NCBI GenBank assembly: GCA_037157565.1
Contig: JAZHRO010000012.1
Span: 5,420,501-5,484,500, forward strand
Direction of reading: 5' to 3'
Source of the DNA: Thalassia testudinum
Taxonomy: Eukaryota; Streptophyta; Magnoliopsida; Alismatales; Hydrocharitaceae
Length of the DNA stretch: 64,000 bases
Every line of letters begins with the position of its first letter. Position 1 is the stretch's first letter. The notes below the pieces were generated by a model, which had not been told where the DNA came from, ran no database searches, and saw only the letters and a list, made by a program, of their open reading frames with translations. The position numbers and the translations under genes are program-made. This document shows positions 12,601 through 24,600 of this stretch, one piece after another.

Positions 12601-15600
12601 CTTTTACTTTATATGTAATATATCGATACATAACCTATGTAGGAGCAGCAACAACAGGAGCAGCAACATACTGTCGGCATGTCGACGAAATACCTGCGTT
12701 TCAACAACTTTAGCATGTCGACATGGCATATCTTTAAAAATCCCCATTTCGTTGGCATGTTGCCGACATTTAAATCATTGCTATCACATCTAGACCACTA
12801 ATCCATCATACAAGCAAACACCTTAATCACAATTATCCTACCTACCAACTTATCCTACTACCAAATGCAGCCTAAGTAATTATGGAGCCTTGGCTAGGCT
12901 TTAGCTGCTGGCAGGTGCATCTTGATACTATCATTGCATGGTGTTGGATGCGAATGCATGGTAATTTTTGGAAAGATGACAGATAAGTCTTTAACTTTTA
13001 TTTTCCTTATCACATTATTGGCAGTAACTAGTTCAACACGAAGAGCTTTGAAACTCGTAAATTAGAGTTTGAGATTTAGCGATTACTATTTTCTTGCTGT
13101 GAACATTGCATTTGATTTGCTGATCCCAAATATGTTCTTCGTTACATCCACTCTGGCTTCCTTTAATACCGTTATGCATTTCAATATGAATTGGGCATGA
13201 TTGCATCGTGATCTTAATGTAAGCAATTCAGTGGAAACTAGTAGTGGATAGCATGTGCGACCGTGATATCTGACTTAAGCGAGAACTTTAATTTAGTTCG
13301 TTGTCTTAGTCATTTACTTCTGTGGTTTTTGGAACTTAATTCTAGCAATTCTATGGTATAAACAATGTATTCTGACACTGCATTTCTTGTGACTAGAGTT
13401 GATATACAATCTGTTGCTAGAAAATGTTTGGGTTATGTACCGGAATCAATATACACCTTTGGTGAGCATCAATTTCGTGAGGGAAATGAGGGTTTTGGAG
13501 AATCTGTTATCGTAGTCGTAAAATATCGTTATCAAATAAAATTTATATCGAAATTTGAGGTGAGTTCTGAGTTGAATACAGAAAGACGAACGTTTGATTT
13601 TGAAATCTGCATTTCGATTTTATTTGTTTTTGTTATTTTTATCTTTTACATTTTTTTTTGTATTTTAATAGGCAAGAGATTAGATTGACAAAATATTTAT
13701 CTAATTAATCTACTTATAAATAAGGGAGAGAGAGAAATATTTCATAAAATTGAGACATGTCTATTACAACTAATTGAAATTACACTAAAAGCAATAAAAG
13801 ATAGAATGGGTTGAGGAGAATTTCCTCTCAACGGTTGCTTGGAGGACGACTTGTTTTGACGATGTCTCGAACGAAGGTGGTGGAGGCTGGATGAAGAAGA
13901 ACAGTGTTAGAGGAAGGACGAGGTGGAACGGCGTCACGGCGAGGATCTATTTCCCAAATGTGATGAGAGGACGGTCACGGGATACTCCACAAAAGGGGTG
14001 AGAAGCGGGAAAAATATTTAATTTTCTACTCTAGTGGAGTATCTTGGGCTTGGGACAAGTTCTCTCTAGAGCCTTGAAGGCGGTGAGGAAGAGAAAGGAA
14101 GAGATGAAGAGAAATGGAAGGGATAAGAGTCCTTTTATAGTGGAGAAGAGGTTAAATCGGGCATTGGTTGACAGTGATAGTAAAGATGTTGCTAAAGCTC
14201 AAGCTCAAGCATCGCCGTAGGCCTAGCTCACGCGCCTGCGTTGGCATCCGTGTGCATCCGCTGGTGCTGAGGTGGAGTCATGGCCGTTGGATCAAAATTG
14301 AACGACCACGATTGCACCCTTTAGATAGATGGCGCGTCGATTCAAGCGTTGCTTCGCGTGTTGTCATCGCGTTCAGATCGCGCGGCGCTAATCGCGCTAG
14401 GTCGTCGCCCTTTTCGTCGTCGGATCTCCATCGCACGATCCAATTTCAATTGCACGCCACCAATGCTCAATTCTTCCTCTCACTGCGGCATGAACTTGTG
14501 CTCGTAGGTTGAAAGCATCGCTCGTGACCACTGCGCCAAGACTGCGGATTATCGCCTAGTCAAATTTTTGCGCACACGTTCTTGATCGTTGGATCTTGAT
14601 CTAATGGTCAAGATCTCATCTCTATCTTCTCCTTTGAAGCTAAACGTCAGGTGCGCGTGGATCTCAGCCGTTGGATTGAGATCCAACAACTGGGATTGCT
14701 TAATGAGGTTGAGTGGAGGGACTTGAGTGGATTTGGGCGGCTATGATGGCGCCACGTGACTCCATCATGGTCGTCCATCTACTTTGCTTTGTAGGTGGCA
14801 CCACAGACGTCGGATTGGGTCGATTTCTGTGCTGTTGGGCAGCGGTCGTCGATCCGGATCCATCTGTGCGGTCGGATTTGGCATTTGAGGTTCGGATTGG
14901 CATCACCTTGTCCGTTGGCCTTTGATCTTACTCGAATTGCATAATGTGCTACAGGACTCCGATCGAGACGATTTCGGAGGCGTTGGACTCTAATCGTCGT
15001 CTAGATCAGATCCGTATGGTTGGATCGACAATCTAAGGCCCAAAACAAATCTCCTCCCTTGACCACAAAAGGATACAAATTAACTTAAAATTTATATAAA
15101 CTATTCTAAATGCAAAATGATGCAGTGATGCAATATTTATAATATGGAATGCATATCTAAGCTTAGAAACATACATAAATAGGCATTTTATCCTAAAAAA
15201 ATGTGTCTACATCATACCAGATGCCTATCTTTTGCCAGTCCCTAGTAAAATCAAACTAAATGATATGTATAAGAACATAATTATGACTTGATTGCTTAAG
15301 GCATTAGTTTATTAACAAAAGAAAGTTTCAACTAGGGTTCTAAACTGCAAAGACTTGACAGTGCTCAGGTGCCTGCCAAAATGTAGGCCGTGTAAGTCCT
15401 CGCCTTATTTTGAAAATGAAGGTACATTTTTTCTTTCTTTTTTTCTCTATTTTTTTAGACTTTGAGTTTAGTGTTTCGGGGTAGCTTTCTGTGGCTACCT
15501 AATAACGTAAGACTCGAAAAGAGCTTCAAGTACTAAGCATCTTGTAAAAAGTGATAGACTCACTAAGCGACCGTTAAAACATACTTCAGGTTTCTACGAT

Positions 15601-18600
15601 CCTAAGTGACCTTAAGAATTTCTGCCTATAGGTTTATCTTTTCAATCGGTAGCTTTCTCCTTACGTTCTTTATTTTTTATGGGGTCAACACAAGGGCGAA
15701 CTCAGTATATATCTCCTCGATTTATTCTACTTCCTCGCTTCTTTTCTAAGTGTTTTGGAAATTATTTGTGCATTTTTGTGAGCTTGGTTCTGGACAACTG
15801 GTTAATGGATTGTTACCCACGGTAATTTGTCAACCATATTCGTGCGGTAAAGTGTAGCTTATTTAATTTTTTGTCATTTTTCTATTTTTTTCTCTTTTTA
15901 TTTCTGAGTATCATTTTTTTCTTTTTCTGAGTAGGTGGTTTCCCTGATTTAAGATTTACCTAAAAGCAGTTGAATGAGTATGGTCATGTAGCTGGGTTCT
16001 ATACATCCAGTCAATAGGCTGTTACCCACGACAATTTGTTAGCCATACTACTTTAAAAAGTTCGTTAGCTATATAATTTCCGTAAAAATTGTCGAAAAGT
16101 GAGTCGGTGTAAATAGTATGTAGATGCTTTAAACTTAAAGTTCCTTCAAATCAAAGGGAAGGTTGATAAGTTGTATACTTATTACCCCAATCTATTTACT
16201 AAATTAAAATAAAATTAACTTGGCGAGGACTCGAGATCAAGTTCACATTTTAATGGACACCCAGGCTGATTAAGTCTGAAGATCTGAAGAGTTTAAGTGT
16301 TCAGATCCTAAAGTATCGTTTCCTAAAATTAACGACTCCTAATGTCTAAGTTCTCTTTTCATAATTCTAAATTTGTCTTTCTGAATTTTAATTTTTTTTT
16401 AAAGAAAGTAAAATAAATTCCACAGAGCTAACAAAATAATATCAGGATTAAGTATCCAACCCCCATGCCAAAATGATGCAATGTTTTCATTGTAAAAATA
16501 AAGACATGAAAATGGTGGAATAAACAAAATATCACTTGAATTTCATAAAAATCTGGTCAGCTCCACAGAGAAAATGGAGTATATACACGTGCTAAGTTTA
16601 TTGCCTTTAGTTAGACGTAATATATAAACAAGGAAGAAATTAAGAATTCACAAGTGTGAGTTAGGATCAAAATAAAAATATTAATCTCAGGACCTACCAG
16701 TAAGTGTCCACAGATGTGGATCGGATTATGGTGTAAACCCATGCCCTAGGGTCAAGTGATTCTAAGCTTCTGTGTGAAAATCACCAAGAACCTGAGATTG
16801 TTGTGATTGTGAGGCCGAGCCTGTGGTTTGTTAGTGTGCAAACTAAGTCTAAAATGACGGACAATAGGTAGATCTGATTCACTAGATTCGGGTGTCCACT
16901 TAGAGTTCAGCTCAGGAAGATAGTCAATTGTTTTGTACTTGGGTTGCACGTGATAGAATGTGGGTGATTTTAGGTCAACAGGAACCCTTAGATTCCGGGG
17001 AACTCTATTTCCCCCGGAATTCACTTCTCACAATTTAACTTCCAAACTCCTCTCTTCTAAAATCAATGTTTTCGGGATCTCCAGATCGTTGTACACCCTA
17101 TCAAAGATATCCAAGTCAAACAATTGTGGCTGAATCAGAATTGACTTGGATCCAATGATTTCCAAATCAAAATCATTTATCTCCTTGGGGTGTGTTTGAA
17201 GATTAGGGCTATCGATTGGATCATCTATTGTAATATTGTCTAAATCTTCCATGTCAACCCCAATCGGATCATAATCCTCAATTATCAGGCTATCAAATGG
17301 TTCATCATGCTCGAGTCCGTTCGTTTCACTAAAATCATGTTCCCTAACTTCATGTGAGACTTTACTAAGAGATTGCTCACCCTCAGAATTAAAGAATTCT
17401 TGATTTTCATTTATGTATGTCTCAAAATCATATGTTGTTCCTTGGTTTATAGAGACATTTTTCCTCGCTCCCTGGCTCAAGGATCTTGGGTGAGAAAATC
17501 ACATCATCCTCGATTAGTTGCTCTAACCCAACCTGGTCATTCCTGATCTCATAAAATGTGTCCCTCCGACAGGCATCTGAACAAGTTCAGACATTAGCTT
17601 TTCTGAAGGGGATTCATTTTGAGAATCATCCCAAGATTGGATTAGGACAACCACAAATTTCATCCTTAGTCTTGATAATTTCCCCAGCAACAACTCACCT
17701 GGGCCCTTATCCTCGATATCTTGGAGCCAATCCAATAACGAACTATTCAAATTGTCAATCATTTGAATCAGGGGCTCAAATTCTTCATTATGGGGTGTTG
17801 GCTGGGTTTCTAAAGATCGTATAGTGTTCCTCAAATTTGCCAACACCCTATCTTGGACTTGGTTCATCTGAATCGGATGGTTTGGTTCAGGGTTGGGTGG
17901 GTTTGGGTTTAATCTAGGGGAGTTAAGAAATTGATGTCCTCCCTGATAATAGGTCGTTTTAGGTTGTTCAAAGAAGGGTGATGACCTATATTCAATATAA
18001 TCCTAGAGAGGGTAGGTGTTATAATCATCATATCCTTCATGATTGTAGATCGGGTTGGTTTGATCATCGAATGGTGAAGATCTATAATCAGTGTAGCTTT
18101 GGGAAGGATAATAATCATAATCATGATGTTCAGGATTAGGTCCTGGACATTGAGATTCAGAATCATATCCCCAATCAAAATTATCCCGACTAGGAGATGA
18201 GTAATCATAAGTCGGGTCAGGATAGTAATCATCTTGGGGATAAGTGGTGGTAGGAGGGTAGAATTGGAAATGCAAATGTGGTGTGGAAGAATACATGGTG
18301 AAGTAAGAGGGAAGACAGAATAGAGAAAGGTGTCATGCAGTACAATGAACCAAACCTATTCTTAGGTGGGTAGCCTAAAGACGTATAGACTCCCAAAACC
18401 CGTCTTGAGATGAAAGAAATGATTTGGCGTACTTTTATCCAATCAATCCAACCAGTTAGATGGAGGGGTTGGGGAGAAGGTTCTTTCTTTGGCTTGCGCA
18501 TGCGGTTCCTTTGATACCCTCAACCGCGGTCGTTTGACGCTACTCTCTTAGCTATACATTAGAGGGACCAGTAAAAATAGATTAATCGAAAAAATCTCAG

Positions 18601-21600
18601 TTGGAGTCCCAAAGAGCGAGTTAATCCTTAAGATCAACGTCTACTCAGTTTTAATTAGGCTTGGGAAGATTGTGCTCTTGGAATGTGATGGGTCCTTTAG
18701 ATGGGTTGTGTCCTTAATGATCAGTTAATATGTATGTGCGTACACAACTAAGGTTTGCAAATAAGGTTATTTGATGATGTGTCTGTTAGGGTTTGTCATT
18801 GTTTAGTATCTTTTAGGGTTCAACTTTAGGTTCGTCTAATCAGGTTCACTAAAACACTCCAAGTTTTGAAATCGCAGGAGATGATGTATTTCTTTAAAAC
18901 TCAAAAAAAATGGGGGGTGCCTAGTTAGTTCATAAATATTTAACCCTAAGTGAAGCTTCTTGATGAATCAATTTTAAATTGAGTGGTGTAGTCTAAGTAA
19001 TTCAAACAATTGGCCATGATGTATCACTTGATTAAGGCACATAGGAATGTGTAACCTATTCAATTTTCTATTCACTTATTTGTGTGTTGAATTAAAGTGT
19101 ACCAGATTCATAAGTCAGATCTTAGTTAAGTGGTAGAATAAAAGTGATTGTGTGCCTTAGAATGAGAATTTATGGGTATTAAGTGTGTCTCTTTTAATTT
19201 AATCCCACAAGAAGAGAAGAGTTTTTATTTTATTTTTTATGTGGGTGGATGAGGTTAGGTGAAATGACAATCAAACAATCAGATCTATCCTAGGTTTATA
19301 AAAGCATCTAGGTTGATTTGAGTTTAAGTTATTAGGTTGCAGAATGAAAATCTAATGGGTAGGGGTGGGGGATACACTTACAGAACATTCTAACCGCACT
19401 TTACTCCAATCTATTCTGCTTTGGCTCGCCTTAGAAGAATACCAGTAATCACAAAAAGAAATGAGCAAAGTGAGCTAAAAAGTTAAGTGGAAAACATAGA
19501 AAAATCAAAAAGCGTTGCCTCCTCGCAACGGCGTCAAAATGGTGAGCATCAATTTTGTGAGGGAAATGAGGATTTTGGAGAACCCATCGTCATAGTCGCA
19601 AAATATCGCTACCAAATAAAATTTATACCGAAACTCGATGTGAGTCCTGGGTCGAACACAGGGAGGTGAACGTTTGGTTTTGAAATCTACGCTTCAATTC
19701 TATTTGCTTATGTTTTTATCTTTTACAATTTTTTTGTATTTTAATAGGCAAGAGATCGGATTGACAAAATATTTATCTAATCTACTTGCAAAATAAGGGA
19801 GAGAGAGAGATATTTCATAAATTAAGTCATGTCTATTACAACTAATTGAAATTACACTAAAAGCAATAAAAGATAGAATGTGTTGAGAAGAATCTTCCTC
19901 AACGGTCGCTTGGAGGACGACTCGCTTTGACGACGCCTCGGACGAAGATGGCGAGAGGATGGATGAAGAAGAACGGTGTCGGAGGAAGGACGGGGCAGGA
20001 CAACGTTGTGGCGATGATCTACTTCCTGAATGTGGTGAGAGGACAGTCACAGGATGCTCCACAAAGAGGGTGAGAAGCGGGAAAAATATTTGATTTTCTA
20101 CTCTAGAGGAGCATCTTTGGCTTGGGACAAGCTCTCTCTAGAGCCTTGGAAGTAGTGAGCGAGAGAATGGAAGAGATGAAGAGAAATGGAGGGGGTAGGG
20201 GTCCTTTTATAGTGGAGGAAGAGGTTAAATCGAGCATGGGTCAACAACGACGGTAAAGACGTCGCTAAAGTTTCAGCTCAAGCGTCGCTGTAGGTCCAGT
20301 TTACGTGCCCGCGCTGGTGTTCGCGTGCATACGCTATCGCTGAGGTGGAGTCACGACCGTTGGATTGAAAGCTAAAGGTCACGATCGTGCGCTGATCACG
20401 CCCTTTAGATCGCGTCAGATGGTACATCGATTCAAGCGTTGCTTCGCACGTTATCACCGCGTTCAGATTGCGCAGTGTTGATCGCGCCATGTCGCCACCC
20501 TCTTCGTCGCACGGTCCAATTTCAATCGCGCGTCACTGGGGCTCAATTCATCCCCTCACTGCGGCTTGAACTCGCGCTCGCGGGTTGAGAGTGCCGCTCG
20601 CAACCACTGCGCTAAGATCGTGGATTGTCGCACGGTCAAATTTGTGTGCACACATTCTCGACCGTTGGATCTCGATTGTTGTATCCATCTCCATCTCCTT
20701 TGACGCTGAACGTTCGGTGTGCGTGGATCTCAGTCGTTGGATTTAGATCCAACGGCTGAGATTGCTTGATGAGGTTGAGCGGAGGGAATTAAGTGGATTT
20801 GAGCGGCTGTGATGGTGCCATGTGGCGTCATTATAGTCGTCCATCTTCTTTGCTTTGTAGGTGACATCACGGACGTCGGATTGGGTTGATTTTCATGTCG
20901 TTGAGTTGCGGTTGTCAATTCGGATTCATCCGTACGGTCGAATTTGGCATCTGAGGTTTGGATTGGTGTCACATTGGCTCTCGGCCCTTGATCTTCCTTG
21001 GACTGCATAATGTGCTATAGGACTCCAATCAAGATGATTTCGGAGGCATTGGACTCCGATCGTTGTTTTAATCAGATCCATATAGTCAGATCGTCAATCC
21101 GAGGTCCTGAAATAAATCTCCTCTCTTGGCCACAAAAGAACATAAATTAACCTAAAATTTATACAAACTATTCTAAATGTAGAATGATGTATGTTATACA
21201 ATATTTATAATATGGAATGTATCTCTAAGCTTAGGAACATACATAAATAGGCATTTTATCCTAAATAAATATGTCTGTATCAACCGTCTATTGTACCTTG
21301 ACTTGGAATCTTGTGTCATAATTAATTGTCTCAGGCCTCGGAATAGCTGCTGGTTTATTTTTATTTCACTTGTTTAGGATTATGCTTGCATGTTTGACTG
21401 TAATTTGTACCAGATTCCTATTCTCTCTTACTAAAGGATGAAACTGATTTATGTTGCTGTATAGAACCTTACAAGATGGGCTGGAGCATTGCTGGAGCTT
21501 TCACAATTTCAAAGTGGTCCCGAATGCACAAACATGATAAAAGGTGAATTACTGTTAACAGATACAACTAATTGATTTTTTTGATTAGTAGAAGAGAGTA

Positions 21601-24600
21601 CACTAGAATAGACTGTCCCTCCTTGTAGTATCAAAGGTAGTGGGTTTATTTTTCCGTACATTTGGGTACTCTTATCTCTTTGCAGATGCTATTGCGAAGC
21701 TTGAGGAAGTTTTGGAGATCAACCCAAGAAAACATGATGCTTTATGGTGTTTGGGCAATGCACACACTTCCTACGCATTTTTATCCTCTGACCATGGCCA
21801 GGCAAAGTTGTCCTTTACGAAGGCCTCCGAGTGTTTCCAGAAAGCTATGGAAGAGGTACTCACCTATGCTAATAGATAGATGTGTTTGGATTTCATCTTA
21901 TATGATATTTATTCAAGTACTAACAGGATGCCACATAGGACCCTGGGAACGAACTCTATATCAAGTCACTGGAGATGACTGCCAAGGTAATTTTAGTTGA
22001 TTATTGATACCAATCATAGTTTTGTGTTTGTGAGGTATTTTGTATGCAAGGAATTTTCTAAAACCTTATGTACACATTTTTAAATGCGTGTAAAGTCAGT
22101 TCAGTTGATGCCTTTAATTTGTATTTGCCTCACATTTTGTCCATCCTTGGTGAATGTCCAGTGGTTCTGCATAGTATTAGGGTTTGAACTACAGGAAATT
22201 GAGGAATATGTTTCTCTGGGCTATAATGTATTACTGTATGCCTTCATTTACTTTGGCAAAGGGTATAGATGGAACAAAGCTGAACTTTCCCAGGTTTAAC
22301 TTTTATGTTGGACAGATGGACGCCTTGTTTATTGGAGACCATCTCCTTTCATGATTTTTTTATATAGATTTTTCATTAAAAATCGGCATGAGATTTCCAT
22401 CTATCCAAATGTGCATATAAACACTATTCCATGTTATTAAGTCAATGTCCATCAATATGGGCCATCTGCTTGTTCTTTCACCCTGAAACGGGTCCATCCT
22501 GTAGGAATGCAATTTTGTTTCTCGGTCCATTGAGAATTCCATGCAAGTTAAAGTTTCAGGAAAATGCAGTTTGTGATCTGAGTTGTGCTTATGAGAAGGG
22601 AGAATCCACCATGCAGGTTGTCCTTTTGTGGAGAATAATTTCAATAGCTACCAAGAATTGATAGTGCTTCACCTCTCCAACCCAAGCTATCCCATGGCTG
22701 CCTTGTTTTCCAGGTGGAGATTTATTGGCATCTGGCAATACAACCCATGGATGTTTCAACTGGGGATTGCAAATATTAGCATTGTGTATTTCCCTGTAGC
22801 TTGCTCTTCGTTATTCAACGCCAACAAATAAGTGTAATATTGAGAATATTAATGGTAGCAGATAATGTTACTTTTGTAGTGGTACCAGTAACATTAACAG
22901 TAGTGTTGATCTTTTGAACTCTGTTATTGTCCAGGGGCATTGGAGTGTTTACCATTGTGGTACATTGTTCATAAAAACATGAAAGGGAGTGTGTGCCACT
23001 TGAATGAAATCAAGGAAGCTTAGTTTTCATCTTACACATCTATACATGTTTAGTGAAAGCTAGAGTTCTTGCCATTTATTTTCGCTTTTCTTTATTTGTT
23101 ATGATTAGTCGTCAGTATTTATTTTTGTTATCAGCTCTTCATGCAATTAGGATTTTCTAGCGGCAATTTTAGATCGACGTTTTGCTATCTCATCAAATAC
23201 CACAACAACAAAAACAAATCTTCCCGGATTGAATTGATCCTCACTCTTGAGGGTTCTCTTTGATCTCAATCCTCATGTTGGGGATTCCCCACAGCAACCC
23301 CAATGCTGCTAGGTTCTTCACTCTGTCACCGCCATCAACCTAGCATTGCTGAGCTTCACGTTGCATCCACCATCACCATCAGCACTCCAACTGAACACTA
23401 CTGGGTCTTCTTCACGCTGCCGCTTCTGCTACTGCTGCCAGTGCTACTACATCAGCATCGCCTAGGACTGCTCTAGGGCAGTGTAGAGTGTTGCTGCACT
23501 GTTCTCATCTGATCTGGGAGCATTGATTGAGCCTATAGGAATTTCTGTGGATTGGTTGCCATTTACTACAGCTAGGGATGTAAGTTTTGGTTAACCCGAC
23601 CCAACCTAACATGTTTGAATTCGGGTTTGGATTTTGGTTTTATCAAAAAAAATCCGATCGGGTTCAAGTACGTGTATCGGTTTGGGTCTATACCAATTAA
23701 CCCGATTCATATACATAATTTATACTATATATATTTTGACTTTTTATTTAGTGTATGTCATGTTACTTTTTGATTGGTGAAATTGTTTTTATATGTTTTA
23801 TGCATGTTATGAATGATATGATCATTTTATCATTTGAATTTTGTTGCAAACTAGCAATGATTCATGTTATCAATTTTTTTCTTGTTCCACTTTATTGTGG
23901 GCATGATTTGATTGTAATGACCATTTATAGATGGATACCCGATGAGGAAATGGGTACTTAGTGGGTAGATGGGTATGGGTTAAATTTTTCTACTCGATGG
24001 GTAAATGGGTAGGATATAAGTATGGATTTTATAAATACATATGGGTAGGAATTTATACAAATCCGACTCAAACCTGAGCCATTTGCATCCTTAACTACAA
24101 CCCTCTTTTAATTTGCACACACCTATGTGAGTGAGGATGTTCTAGGTACTCAATGCCTCATTTTCTTGTGTGCATCCAACACGTTTATGCATACTATTTG
24201 CCCATAGGCTAATCTCTGTATGATCCATAGCTGACGAAGGTGCCTTTATCTTTGCCTTAGAGACAAAGGTCTCTGCTACTACCCTTGTTCAAGGGACCAA
24301 CATAAAGTTGATTGGATCCTAGAGCTACATTCTACGCAAGGTTCGAAGTGCTGATTTCGATGCCATGCCAATGAAATTGTAAGTGTGCATTTGGTGGACA
24401 TGTCGAAGGCATGCCGTGGAAATATCCATTTTTTGATGATAGATTTCGACGATTTCGATGACCTGAAAAAATGACATTTCGGAGGCATGTCGAGGGCACA
24501 TCGAGGGCATGCTGATGCATGTCGACAAAAATAACAGAAATGATTAAAATTTGTAACACAATTGAATCGACATATTAGGGACATATTTACAGTTGTATGT

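Larger units (their letters stand above)
13460..21282 (-). mobile_element. Non-autonomous Ty3/gypsy LTR element, probably Athila-related (7.8 kb)
   Basis: Two direct repeats, 13460-15214 and 19540-21282, share their ends (TGGTGAGCATCAATTT on the left, CATAAATAGGCATTTTATCC and ATCA on the right). Flanks are ACCTT (13455-13459) and ACCGT (21283-21287), a 5-bp duplication with one change. Inside the right LTR, the minus strand reads TTTTGACGCCGTTGCGAGGA, close to the Asp-tRNA primer site of Athila/Tat elements (TGGCGCCGTTGCC). The 3' LTR on the minus strand is preceded by AAAAGATAGGCATCTGGTA, as in the Athila element at 43535. No protease, RT, RNase H or integrase is present; the only coding remnant is a minus-strand gag-like frame. 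It sits in TOM20 intron 1, its right end 182 bases before exon 2. Confidence 0.88.

Noticed and set aside
21926..21938. Alternative acceptor CTAACAG for TOM20 exon 4
   Set aside because: It would put GAT GCC ACA TAG in frame, a stop after three codons; the CACATAG acceptor gives the conserved DPGNELY.
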